DNA from: CAKVOD01 sp050872805
Lineage (GTDB): Bacteria; Bacillota; Clostridia; Christensenellales; UBA1242
Direction of reading: 5' to 3'
DNA length: 7,202 bases
Assembly: GCA_050872805.1 (NCBI GenBank)
Contig: JBNMHN010000064.1
Coordinates: forward strand, 1-7,202
In this document: one piece after another, positions 1 through 6,373 of the stretch
How the letters are laid out: each line of letters opens with the position of its first letter
Position numbering within the stretch: the stretch's first letter is position 1
Program-made: the position numbers and the translations under genes
Notes under the pieces: generated by a model
The model's input: only the letters and a program-made list of their open reading frames with translations
Told to the model about the DNA's origin: nothing
Databases searched by the model: none

Positions 1-309
1 CAGATTATACGTACACGTATACTTCAGTTTGGCAGTCTGCACATCAGAAGTGTAGGTAGAAGTTGAGTCGGTCATAGCTTGCGTGCGCACATCTACTGAA
101 ACCATTTTGGAAACAAATGGATATTTGCACCCCACTCCGTTGATATAACTCTGCGGTTCTACCTTGCCAAACAGAACCATAACACCGCGGTACCCAGGAT
201 CAATCACATAGGTAGAACAAACTGCGGTTATTGCCACAATCAAGGCGATAACGCCGACAACTGACCATTTTAACCAGTTGTTTTCACTCTTTTCAGAATA
301 CTTACTCAT
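1..309 (-). CDS. SPFH/prohibitin-family membrane protein, 5' part only
   Basis: Reading from ATG at 309 down to the window edge gives 103 residues with no stop. The start is MSKYSEKSENNWLKW, followed by one hydrophobic segment at about residues 15-33, then IDPGYRGVMVLFGKVEP and a beta-rich stretch (PFVSKMVSVDVRTQAM). One N-terminal membrane anchor followed by a YRGV-type segment is the hallmark of SPFH (stomatin, prohibitin, flotillin, HflK/C) proteins. These form large membrane-bound oligomers and often modulate membrane proteases. The prohibitin branch is my best guess; HflK or HflC is possible because the rest of the protein is outside the window. No good Shine-Dalgarno sequence precedes this ATG. 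The gene lies outside the integrated element and reads away from tRNA-Lys. Confidence 0.85.
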   Translation of the reverse strand, partial: MSKYSEKSENNWLKWSVVGVIALIVAITAVCSTYVIDPGYRGVMVLFGKVEPQSYINGVGCKYPFVSKMVSVDVRTQAMTDSTSTYTSDVQTAKLKYTCTYNL

Positions 310-362
310 AAATGAAAATTTTAAAAAGTTAATAATGTTATAAATAATTTTAAATCATATTT

Positions 363-391
363 TAAGTAGCGCATTTTTAGACAAAAGTCAA
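363..391 (-). promoter_or_regulatory. Candidate sigma-70 promoter of the SPFH gene
   Basis: On the minus strand, TTGACT (386-391) is followed after 17 nt by TACTTA (363-368), about 55 nt before the SPFH start codon. The -35 box and the following TT match the candidate promoters of the integrase and serine recombinase. The -10 box is weak. This is read from sequence only. Confidence 0.4.
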
Positions 392-449
392 GTTAGTTTA
401 GCGGAAAAGATAAAAAATATTTTTTTACGCAATATAATTAAAAAAAGTG

Positions 450-478
450 TTGCAAAGCAAAACATAATGTTTTATACA
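450..478 (+). promoter_or_regulatory. Candidate promoter of tRNA-Lys
   Basis: TTGCAA (450-455) is followed after 17 nt by TATACA (473-478), placing a transcription start about 12 nt before the tRNA at 498. The spacing and position fit a tRNA promoter. It lies in the chromosome left of the element, so the rebuilt tRNA keeps its original promoter. Confidence 0.55.
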
Positions 479-497
479 ATGTTTACATTGATTATAT

Positions 498-574
498 GCG
501 TGCATAGCTCAGCTGGCTAGAGCAACTGACTCTTAATCAGTGGGTCCAGGGTTCGAATCCCTGTGCGCGTACCA
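498..574 (+). tRNA. tRNA-Lys(CTT)
   Basis: The sequence folds as a full cloverleaf. The acceptor strand GCGTGCA (498-504) pairs with TGCGCGT with two G-U pairs. The D-arm is GCTC/GAGC. The anticodon arm ACTGA-CTCTTAA-TCAGT (525-541) has anticodon CTT at 532-534, and the T-arm is CAGGG-TTCGAAT-CCCTG. The 3' end ACCA is encoded. The gene is the integration target of the element: its 3' part from position 530 on is supplied by attL and repeated at 6505-6549. It remains complete, so it should still be functional. It reads AAG codons. Confidence 0.97.
530..574 (+). repeat. attL: 45-bp core in the tRNA-Lys 3' part
   Basis: The core begins at the first base of the anticodon loop (position 32 of the tRNA) and ends at the final A of CCA. 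It is identical to 6505-6549, and the bases on both sides differ between the copies (a529/t6504, t575/a6550). An identity block starting in the anticodon loop fits the known class of tyrosine integrases that cross over there. Confidence 0.93.
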
Positions 575-583
575 TTAAAAATC

Positions 584-619
584 AAAGGGTTATGAGAAAT
601 CATAGCCCTTTTTAATTTT
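584..619 (+). terminator. Element-borne terminator of tRNA-Lys
   Basis: AAAGGGTTATGA (584-595) and TCATAGCCCTTT (600-611) form a 12-bp stem with one G-U pair and a GAAA tetraloop, followed by a T-rich run. It starts 10 nt after the CCA. It is inside the element, so it replaces the chromosomal terminator that was displaced to 6556-6581. Confidence 0.88.
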
Positions 620-620
620 T

Positions 621-648
621 TAAAATACTACAAAAATACTACAAATTT
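621..648 (+). repeat. Left 28-bp end repeat, candidate integrase arm site
   Basis: This stretch is identical over 28 bp to 6374-6401 in the same orientation, with weaker similarity for about 20 bp beyond. It contains two adjacent copies of the 11-mer AAAATACTACA (622-632, 633-643). The P4-type integrase has an N-terminal arm-binding domain, and such enzymes bind short repeats near both attachment sites. Assigning this repeat to that role is an inference. It lies 46 bp inside attL. Confidence 0.7.
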
Positions 649-1430
649 GAATAAAAATTTCCTTTAATCGGCTGCAAATATAAATAGATTCGAATTGAAG
701 TTTACCCTACTAATGTCGATTGATTTGTTTTCTATTTGAATGTTTTTTATTAAAAAAATTTTTTCCGTAAAAATTGCAAAATAACGGGATGTTATGATAA
801 GATGATAAATAAAAGCAGACATACCAATTGCAGCAAAACTGTATTACAAAAACGGGGAAACAGGCTCTTTTATGAGCACTCTCAAGCAGAGAACGAACTG
901 AAAACCTACGAAGTCTAATCCATTGGTATTAGCACCGCAAAATAACCCCTCCAAAGGCGGCCGGCGGAATATAAATAGGGCACGGCTGATGATGTCAGTT
1001 AGAAATATGAGGCTCTGTCTGTGCTCATTGACAACCTCGGCTTGATATGGTTTAGTTCTTGTTTGGACTATATCAAGTGCCAACCGAAAAGCAGGAATGA
1101 AGGCACGCATCGGCGGTTTTGCGTGTTGTAAGGCATTATACTTACTATATCCGAAACAAGAAAGCAAACTCAGGCTGAAATGCTGTTGTTCTTTATTTTA
1201 CCTCGGCTTTGAGGTAAAAAGAGCAAATCTAAACTGAAATACTCAAAATATTACATTAAGCAATTGTTTTTACAAATAATATAAAAAGAAATTCATAGCA
1301 GCCAATCTCTGATTGGTGCTATTCGCTGAAATGCTGATTTCAGCGTTAAATCAATTGAAAAATATTGCAAAAACAAAACCTAACAAGTTGTTATGATAAA
1401 TAATAGTATAACAAATTTAAGGATAAGAAG
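649..1430. other. Long stretch without a supported gene
   Basis: Positions 649-840 are very AT-rich. One promoter-like pair is present, TTGCAA (774-779) and TAAGAT (798-803), pointing to the plus strand. Positions about 840-1190 are clearly richer in G+C (about 45% by hand count over 901-1140, against about 17% over 721-780). A minus-strand frame of 107 codons (844-1167) is open there, but it lacks a ribosome site and I do not recognise its protein. Three hairpins follow (1196-1219, 1297-1320, 1324-1345). The 12-mer GCTGAAATGCTG occurs at 1174 and 1325. A decayed gene, an imported fragment or a structured RNA are all possible. Confidence 0.5.
1297..1345 (+). other. Two adjacent strong hairpins upstream of the ankyrin gene
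   Basis: The first hairpin pairs AGCA-CCAATC (1297-1307, with a bulged G at 1301) with GATTGGTGCT (1311-1320) around a TCT loop. Three bases later CGCTGAAAT (1324-1332) pairs perfectly with ATTTCAGCG (1337-1345) around GCTG. Neither is followed by a T-run, so they are not ordinary terminators. They may be a leader structure, a protein-binding site or repeat debris. Confidence 0.55.
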
Positions 1431-1982
1431 ATGCTGAAAAAATACAATCTGGAACATAATGAATATGTGAACTACATACCGCTGGAAAGTTATGCGGAAA
1501 TGAAAGAGGAAATAGATAAACTGAACGAAAGGCTGAAAAATACGCCGGTGATGGAAAAATTGCCATTTGATGACGAGCAAGCCGAGGTCATTGATATAAA
1601 CAACTTAGCGGAAATTGAGCCGTATTTTGCCGATAAAAACATCAATATGGATGCGCCGGTCAATAACCGAATGGCAAGTTTTTTGCTGGTGGCGGCTTAT
1701 TTTTGCAAGAACCTTGAGGTTATCAAATTTTTGGTAAAACGAGGCTCTTCCATAAACAAAACTGATGTGTTCGGCTTTAATTCCATTATGTCGGTGGTTC
1801 TGAATGAAAATATGGAAGTTGACACCAAAATAAAAACGATAGAGTTTTTGGCAGACAGCGGCTGCGACATCAATTGGATGACCTGTTTGGGCGAAACGGC
1901 TTTGACAATGGCGTTAGCCAAAGCGGATGTAAAAATTGCCAACTTTTTATTAGATAAAGGAGCGGTTTTGTATAAGAAATAG
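1431..1982 (+). CDS. Ankyrin-repeat protein, 183 residues
   Basis: The ATG at 1431 is preceded by AAGGA (1419-1423) at 7 nt. Residues 1-75 are polar and include a helix-prone stretch around 21-37 (YAEMKEEIDKLNERLKN). The rest reads as about three ankyrin units: residues 79-110 (NLEVIKFLVKRGSSIN), 113-149 (KTIEFLADSGCDIN) and 152-181 (GETALTMALA, then IANFLLDKGA). Ankyrin repeats bind other proteins, so this is probably a cytoplasmic binding or regulatory protein. There is no signal peptide, membrane segment or catalytic motif. It is followed by its own terminator, so it is probably a single-gene transcript. Partner and role are unknown; small bacterial ankyrin proteins include immunity proteins and regulators, and nothing here decides between them. 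Confidence 0.85.
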   Translation: MLKKYNLEHNEYVNYIPLESYAEMKEEIDKLNERLKNTPVMEKLPFDDEQAEVIDINNLAEIEPYFADKNINMDAPVNNRMASFLLVAAYFCKNLEVIKFLVKRGSSINKTDVFGFNSIMSVVLNENMEVDTKIKTIEFLADSGCDINWMTCLGETALTMALAKADVKIANFLLDKGAVLYKK

Positions 1983-2033
1983 ATAAATACTTATGTTGAA
2001 AAACAAATTGAAATCCAAAGCAAATGTTGTATG

Positions 2034-2060
2034 AAACAGCGCAGAAATGTGCTGTTTTTT
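2034..2060 (+). terminator. Terminator of the ankyrin gene
   Basis: AACAGCGCA (2035-2043) pairs with TGTGCTGTT (2048-2056) with one G-U pair around a GAAA loop, followed by TTTT. It lies 52 nt past the stop codon. Confidence 0.85.
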
Positions 2061-2100
2061 GTTATTTCCTACTTTTATTTTCCGCCAATGGCGCAAAAAA

Positions 2101-2129
2101 TTGCAAGCATTACAAAAAACGGATAAATA
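2101..2129 (+). promoter_or_regulatory. Candidate promoter of the 99-codon gene
   Basis: TTGCAA (2101-2106) is followed after 17 nt by TAAATA (2124-2129), 23 nt before the start codon. The TTGCAA box and the spacing match the tRNA-Lys promoter. Confidence 0.45.
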
Positions 2130-2152
2130 TTAACACAATGTAAGGACGGAAA

Positions 2153-2452
2153 ATGGACGATAGCACAAAATATATTGATGAGTGTTTTAAGGTGTTGCTG
2201 GATTTGGAAATCATTGACAGCAAATATCAATTTTCAGAGCAATTTCTGGGAAAATGCAAAAATTATTATGGTGTGATTTGCAGCGAAAAACGCAAAGCCT
2301 CAAATGATTTGCTATATAACTTGAACCAAAAAATGAAACAAATTGCCGAGTGTTTTGATGACGAAAGATTAAAACCGCTGGTGGCAAAAGGAAAGTCCAT
2401 TTTGAATGAGCGCATTGCCAAAATAGTTGAGCGATTTTATAAGACTATCTAA
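2153..2452 (+). CDS. Small cytoplasmic protein of unknown function, 99 residues
   Basis: The ATG at 2153 has AAGGA (2142-2146) 6 nt upstream, so the gene looks real. The product is all-helical by composition and charged. It has no signal peptide, membrane span or recognisable catalytic residues. Residues about 26-57 (FSEQFLGKCKNYYGVICSEK onward) read like a small helix-turn-helix-like unit: helix, short turn, aromatic pair, then a second helix. From memory this resembles the small alphaproteobacterial family DUF6626, but I cannot verify that. It sits between the ankyrin gene and recombinase remnants and has its own promoter candidate. Its stop (2450-2452) overlaps the end of the convergent recombinase fragment, so the DNA downstream was probably rearranged. 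A DNA-binding role is a guess. Confidence 0.75.
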   Translation: MDDSTKYIDECFKVLLDLEIIDSKYQFSEQFLGKCKNYYGVICSEKRKASNDLLYNLNQKMKQIAECFDDERLKPLVAKGKSILNERIAKIVERFYKTI

Positions 2453-2697
2453 GCAGTCTCTAAATTTGTTGAGGCGTATTCTTTAAGATAGCGATGCAAG
2501 GTAGTCCAAGTGCAGCCCATAATTTTAGCGATTTGTGATTTTGAAACATTCTTGCTCAATAACTCCATAATCTTTTTGTGATGACGGCACAATTTGCGGA
2601 ACCCTTTGCCATAAGGTCTGCCCAAATGTTTGCCATCATTTTTTAAGCGTTTTAATGATTCTTTGGTGCGCTGTGAAATTACACCACTAACTGTTCC
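2449..2697 (-). pseudogene. C-terminal fragment of a serine recombinase (resolvase/invertase type)
   Basis: The minus strand is open from 2697 to a TAG at 2449-2451 and encodes ISQRTKESLKRLKNDGKHLG, then RPYGKGFRKL, and a final helix-turn-helix (SKSQIAKIMGCTWTTLHRYL). This is the end of the long catalytic-domain helix plus the DNA-binding domain of a resolvase. The R-T-K-E..L, G-K-x-L-G-R-P and S-K-x-x-I-A order is characteristic of the family. The catalytic half with the active serine is absent, and a stop (2698-2700) lies just upstream in frame. It is a different lineage from the intact enzyme at 4329-4901, whose linker and HTH differ. It cannot be active. Confidence 0.8.
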
Positions 2698-2743
2698 TTA
2701 GACCTGCAAAAAGTCGGTTTGGTAATGCCATATTTTTTGAGGA
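2679..2743 (-). pseudogene. Duplicated last 20 codons of the element's serine recombinase
   Basis: Positions 2687-2743 match 4337-4393 at 53 of 57 bases, including 33 identical bases (2711-2743). In the minus-strand frame it reads LKKYGITKPTFCRSKEQL, then VV and a stop at 2679-2681. The intact enzyme has LKKYGITKPTYYRYKEQL. Similarity ends abruptly at 2744. The stop lies inside the fragment at 2449-2697, in another frame, so two recombinase tails are joined head to tail here. It appears to be the scar of a recombination or replacement event. Confidence 0.8.
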
Positions 2744-2915
2744 AAAAGGAACGATGCTGTAGAATCTTCAATGCCATAGTATGTTTGTATGAAGCATATG
2801 AGGCGTTAAAGAGGAAATGATTAATAATTAAGATTATTCCTTAGCAACTTTGATTTACTCATCAGTCAAATAAAAAGACTGCAATGGTAAGTATGAGGTT
2901 GTGAAAATTTAACAA

Positions 2916-3500
2916 TCAGTATAACTTATTTTCAACGATTTTTTGTAAGAAATACCGATTGGATTTATTTAATACTCTAGGAACCGCTGAATAATAATTC
3001 ATAAACGGAGAAGCAATTATAAGAGGCAACCAATATACATTCGACACTTCTTCGGGGGCTGTAATAGAGTATACTTCCCTGCCGTTTTCAAAAACAAACA
3101 TTGTTATATCAACATAGTAGTTAATTGATATAGGAATAAGCCCCAATGTCAGACCAATTAATGTGCCTTTTTCACTTTGTTCAGAAGGATTTGCTCCAGA
3201 CAGTTTTATATCAAAATGGTAATGATATTTGTTTTTGTCACTATATGGAAGATAGTGAACTCGTCCAAATAATTGAGATTTTCCGAAGGTATCCTTAATA
3301 TCATCAATCATTGTTTTTTGAATATAATCAGACAACTCATTACCAATCTGTGAATCATACGATATTGAAAATGCTATATCCTTACGCTTTTCTTTATCAA
3401 TAATAATGCTATTTTCTTTTTCGTTTGGAATATACCCGTGAATGTAAGTAGCACAGCCCGTCAGTGCATAAACTAAAAAAAACAATAGACATTTTTTCAT
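2916..3500 (-). CDS. Predicted lipoprotein, 194 residues, second gene of a pair
   Basis: The N-terminus MKKCLLFFLVYALTGC is a lipoprotein signal peptide with lipobox L-T-G-C, so Cys16 should be lipidated. Residue 17 is Ala, which fits sorting to the outer membrane in Gram-negatives. The mature part is mixed alpha/beta. A conserved-looking hydrophobic stretch at about 112-133 (GTLIGLTLGLIPISINYYVD) may be membrane-associated. AGGAGA (3508-3513) lies 7 nt before the ATG, within the 16-bp gap to the upstream lipoprotein gene, so the two are co-transcribed. I do not recognise the family. A surface or periplasm-facing role is inferred from the signal alone; exclusion of other elements or phages is a possibility that the sequence does not show. 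Confidence 0.85.
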   Translation of the reverse strand: MKKCLLFFLVYALTGCATYIHGYIPNEKENSIIIDKEKRKDIAFSISYDSQIGNELSDYIQKTMIDDIKDTFGKSQLFGRVHYLPYSDKNKYHYHFDIKLSGANPSEQSEKGTLIGLTLGLIPISINYYVDITMFVFENGREVYSITAPEEVSNVYWLPLIIASPFMNYYSAVPRVLNKSNRYFLQKIVENKLY

Positions 3501-3516
3501 ACTGTTATCTCCTAAA

Positions 3517-4080
3517 TTACCGTTTCTTTGCTAGAAATATAGCAGATTGTTCATAATAACTTATGATATAAGAATTAGTTATAAAATCAGTCGTATAATA
3601 ACTAGAGGTTCCTGAATATATGGTATTAGAATGAGTTGTAGCATCAAAACTAGCAAACGAACCACGATTGCTACTAATATTACCTGTTGTATAATCGGTA
3701 CTGTAGATTGTACCTTGATGATATATTGTATGCCGTTGTGTATAAGGTATGGCATACGTTCTATTCACATCTCCGGTATGGCGAGACGATACAATAACAA
3801 CACTCGCCCCTTTTGATTTAGCGGTATCAACCGCCATTGTTCTAGGGCACCATTGTCCTTGAAAATACGAAAATCCCAATACAATATATCCTTTCTTTTC
3901 ATATTCTTTTACTTTTTCGTCTGGAGACATTGCTTCAATTACCTCAACATCTTCTGCATCTCTTAATGGAATATACTTAGATACATCAAGGTTTTCATCA
4001 TTATAATATTCTGAAAAATTATTAACAGAAGAACAATTTGCTAATAAAATTACTAGAAAAAGCATAGATATTTTATTCAT
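3517..4080 (-). CDS. Predicted lipoprotein, 187 residues, first gene of a pair
   Basis: The signal peptide MNKISMLFLVILLANC ends in lipobox L-A-N-C (Cys16), followed by Ser-Ser, compatible with outer-membrane sorting. Residues about 36-60 (PLRDAEDVEVIE) precede a compact core, residues about 62-102, containing GYIVLGFSYFQG, then AKSKGASVVIVSS. A G-x-S-x-F-x-G segment followed by an A..K..GA.VV strand recurs in small lipoproteins of several Gram-negatives, so this is probably a small alpha/beta domain. The region after residue 108 is rich in Thr, Ser and Tyr and looks like an extended or beta-structured tail. The ribosome site is weak (GGGA about 10 nt upstream). The second lipoprotein gene starts 16 nt after its stop. 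Function is unknown; the shared operon suggests the two act together. Confidence 0.85.
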   Translation of the reverse strand: MNKISMLFLVILLANCSSVNNFSEYYNDENLDVSKYIPLRDAEDVEVIEAMSPDEKVKEYEKKGYIVLGFSYFQGQWCPRTMAVDTAKSKGASVVIVSSRHTGDVNRTYAIPYTQRHTIYHQGTIYSTDYTTGNISSNRGSFASFDATTHSNTIYSGTSSYYTTDFITNSYIISYYEQSAIFLAKKR

Positions 4081-4112
4081 ATTTTTAGTCCCAATGATGT
4101 TATATCGTAAAG

Positions 4113-4144
4113 ATACAATACGTTGTATATTAACATAGATGCAA
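4113..4144 (-). promoter_or_regulatory. Candidate promoter and palindrome of the lipoprotein operon
   Basis: On the minus strand TTGCAT (4139-4144) is followed after 18 nt by TATTGT (4115-4120), 35 nt before the start codon. The -10 box is part of an inverted repeat, ATACAA (4113-4118) and TTGTAT (4123-4128), with a 4-nt centre. A repressor bound there would block the promoter. Both the promoter and the operator are tentative. Confidence 0.35.
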
Positions 4145-4328
4145 GAACTTTAAGTTAATATGCCACAGAAATTTTGCTGAACAATTAAACTTTATAACAA
4201 TTACATCCTTATAAATTCAATGTTTTTAAAGCATTTTGAATGTTCTTTAAGTTACACGATGGCAAATATTAAAATTAATTATTTTACCATACAAATTACT
4301 CAAAACAAAGATGGTATAATGTTATCTT

Positions 4329-4901
4329 TTATACTCCTAACTGCTCCTTATACCTGTAATAAGTCGGTTTGGTAATGCCATATTTTTTGAGGATTTCGCA
4401 AACACGGACTTTGTTTGCAATATCCGCTTTCAACTCATCCATTTGCGACAACGACAATTTTTTGCAACGTTCTTTAGAGTACACGCCCTTGGCTTTGGCA
4501 ATAGCAATACCCTCTTTCTGGCGCATTTTAATCATATTACGCTCAAATTCGGCGATACTGCCAATAAGATGCAGCATAAGTTTGTTGAACGGGTTGTTTT
4601 CATCATCAGTAAAACGCAGATTCTCTTTGATAAAAAATATCTCGGCGTGACGCTCATCAGTAATGGTTTTAACAATCTGCAAAAGGTCGTTAATATTGCG
4701 GGCAAGCCGGTCAATGCTATGAACTTCCACCACATCACCCTTGCGCACCCATTTCAGCATTTCCTGCAATTTTGGGCGATTAGTAGAGCCGCCGGAAGCA
4801 TAATCTATAAACACCTCGTCATATTTTTCCGCCTCTATGGTTTGACGGTCAATATGCTGGCTGCCGTCCGCACTTGAAACTCTCGCATACAAAAACTTCA
4901 T
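4329..4901 (-). CDS. Serine recombinase, resolvase/invertase family, 190 residues
   Basis: This enzyme cuts and rejoins DNA at paired sites through a phosphoserine link. The catalytic domain (residues 1 to about 140) begins YARVSS with the nucleophile at Ser9 and Arg7 next to it. SIDRLARN (62-69) supplies the conserved Asp64, Arg65 and Arg68. A long helix (about 114-138, IAEFERNMIKMRQKEGIAIA) corresponds to helix E, which carries dimer contacts and leads to the DNA-binding domain. The domain at about 149-186 is a helix-turn-helix (ADIANKVRVCEILKKYGITK, then PTYYRY). Length is typical of small resolvases and invertases, and no key residue is missing. AGGAG (4910-4914) lies 8 nt before the ATG. 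It may resolve dimers of the element, invert a segment, or be a transposon remnant; the target site is not identified. The last 20 codons are duplicated at 2679-2743. Confidence 0.95.
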   Translation of the reverse strand: MKFLYARVSSADGSQHIDRQTIEAEKYDEVFIDYASGGSTNRPKLQEMLKWVRKGDVVEVHSIDRLARNINDLLQIVKTITDERHAEIFFIKENLRFTDDENNPFNKLMLHLIGSIAEFERNMIKMRQKEGIAIAKAKGVYSKERCKKLSLSQMDELKADIANKVRVCEILKKYGITKPTYYRYKEQLGV

Positions 4902-4935
4902 CTCTCACGCTCCTAAAAAGTAATATTATAATTTA

Positions 4936-4963
4936 AGAATATCGTTTACTTTTCTAAAGTCAA
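4936..4963 (-). promoter_or_regulatory. Promoter candidate of the serine recombinase gene
   Basis: TTGACT (4958-4963) is followed after 16 nt by TATTCT (4936-4941) on the minus strand, 34 nt before the start codon. The stretch 4920-5020 also contains GTAATATT and AATATTAC (4920-4927, 4968-4975) in inverted order and a third GTAATA near 5009. These could be recombinase binding sites, since such genes often lie beside their own site. Confidence 0.5.
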
Positions 4964-5032
4964 GCAAAATATTACCTTAATGTTACCATTTTTCCCACCG
5001 CTTTAGAGGTAATACTTAAGTGTACTTTAATT

Positions 5033-6361
5033 TTATCGCGCTTCAAACTTATCCAATAGCCCTTGTTTTCTCATTGCTTCTAACTCTTTATCAAACTCGT
5101 CTTTAGTCGGAGTCTCTAACTTTACATCTGGTTTTGAACCTAAAATAAGCATATCCTTTATATCTTTTCCCGCATTATTGCCTTTTTCAAAATCTCTCAA
5201 AGGCAAATCTTCTAACATCTTATCTACAGTATCATTAACATTATCGCTTATTTGCTCTTTTACAAGATTTACATATATTTCACTTGATTTCAAAGAGTTA
5301 TGTCCTAACGCTATTTTAATCTTATAGGCATTGCCTGTTAATTCTGCCATCATTGTTGCAAAAGTGTGCCTAAAATCGTGCAGTCTTACTCTGCCTTCAA
5401 GTTGCGCCTCTCGTTTCACAATATTCCACGCCTTTTTTACATCTACTAAATGTCCGCTTTGACTTTCCTTGGAATAGAACACATACTCGCTATCAACTTG
5501 CTTTGATTTTGCCTCGCTTTTTAGTTTTTGTAAAATCGGTATGATGGCATTCGGCAAATTAACCAGCAAGTTTTTCTTATTTTTGGTTGTAGGTACAATC
5601 CAAGTTTTTTTAATTAGTTTGATATCCTGCCACCTCATACTTAACAACGCAGATTTTCGCACAGGAATTAACAACAGACAAAGTATTGCATAATATGACA
5701 AACAGAATTTAAGGTTTAGCAATTTGTTTATAGCGCAAACTATTCTGCCGATTTCTTCACTATCCAAGGCTCTTATACAAGGACTTTCATCAAACGTTTC
5801 AACCCCATTCGCCGGATTAGTAATGTTGTATGACTTTTTGTTAATTAGATAATTGTAAACGGCTTTGATTAAACATAAGCATCTATTGGTCTGGTATGGC
5901 GTATCGGCATTTTTGTTTCTATATTCTTCAAGCGTTTCTATGCTAACATTCATAACCCGCATATAACCAACTTCATTTTTTATTTTGGTGTTCCATAACC
6001 TTTGATACTCTGCAATAGTTTTTTGACCTAAACCGATTTTTGAATTCATATACATAGAAAACACATCATTTAGAGTTATTCTGGCAAGTTTATCGTTACT
6101 ATTGAGATATACGTTCTCATACATAACACTTTTGAGACGGCTTGCTATCTCTCGGGCTTGAGCGACAGTTATATCGCCGAAGTTGCCTAATTTTTTATGT
6201 TTTGGCACACCATCTATCCTCTTATACAGACAGAAAGTTTTGGTTCCTCTTGGATAAACAAAAAGTTCCAAACCATCTTCTTTAGCATCTGTCACAGAAT
6301 ATCTTTTTACTTTAATTTCCAATGCTCTGATTTTGTTGTCTGTAAAATTAAATTTTGCCAT
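5033..6361 (-). CDS. int: P4-type tyrosine integrase, 442 residues
   Basis: The enzyme catalyses integration and excision of the element at tRNA-Lys. Residues 1 to about 85 form the N-terminal arm-binding domain typical of P4-like integrases (DGLELFVYPRGTKTFCLYKR; KKLGNFGDITVAQAR). Residues about 95-180 form the core-binding domain. The catalytic domain follows from about 196: Arg235 (IPVRKSALLSMRW), a lysine in the hairpin TTKNKK (about 260), His328 and Arg331 in RLHDFRHTFAT, His354 in LGHN, and the nucleophile Tyr363 (SSEIYVNL). All catalytic residues are present. The acidic residue commonly three after the first Arg is Ala238, a tolerated variation. A charged tail of about 70 residues follows the tyrosine. 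The start has GAGG (6367-6370) 5 nt upstream. Its 5' leader contains the right 28-bp repeat. The gene lies between attR and the serine recombinase. Confidence 0.97.
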   Translation of the reverse strand: MAKFNFTDNKIRALEIKVKRYSVTDAKEDGLELFVYPRGTKTFCLYKRIDGVPKHKKLGNFGDITVAQAREIASRLKSVMYENVYLNSNDKLARITLNDVFSMYMNSKIGLGQKTIAEYQRLWNTKIKNEVGYMRVMNVSIETLEEYRNKNADTPYQTNRCLCLIKAVYNYLINKKSYNITNPANGVETFDESPCIRALDSEEIGRIVCAINKLLNLKFCLSYYAILCLLLIPVRKSALLSMRWQDIKLIKKTWIVPTTKNKKNLLVNLPNAIIPILQKLKSEAKSKQVDSEYVFYSKESQSGHLVDVKKAWNIVKREAQLEGRVRLHDFRHTFATMMAELTGNAYKIKIALGHNSLKSSEIYVNLVKEQISDNVNDTVDKMLEDLPLRDFEKGNNAGKDIKDMLILGSKPDVKLETPTKDEFDKELEAMRKQGLLDKFEAR

Positions 6362-6373
6362 TAAAACCTCAAA

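Noticed and set aside
844..1167. Minus-strand open frame of 107 codons as a gene
   Set aside because: No ribosome site, no signal or domain recognised, and an odd composition in a region with other signs of decay. It is described only as part of the gap entry.
2748..2820. Plus-strand reading ERCCRIFNAIVCLYEAYEALKRK as the end of a transposase
   Set aside because: Too short and not clearly matched to any family I can name; it may be chance.
3631..3816. Plus-strand frame opposite the first lipoprotein gene
   Set aside because: It is antisense to a gene with a clear lipobox and has no ribosome site.
4207..4256. Imperfect repeat AATGTTTTTAAAG / AATGTTCTTTAAG
   Set aside because: Short and AT-rich, expected by chance in this composition.
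4306..4327. AAAGAT...ATCTTT as terminator of the serine recombinase
   Set aside because: Only a 6-bp AT-rich stem with a long loop; too weak to call.
4369..4877. Plus-strand frames opposite the serine recombinase
   Set aside because: They are antisense shadows of a clear recombinase gene with complete catalytic motifs.
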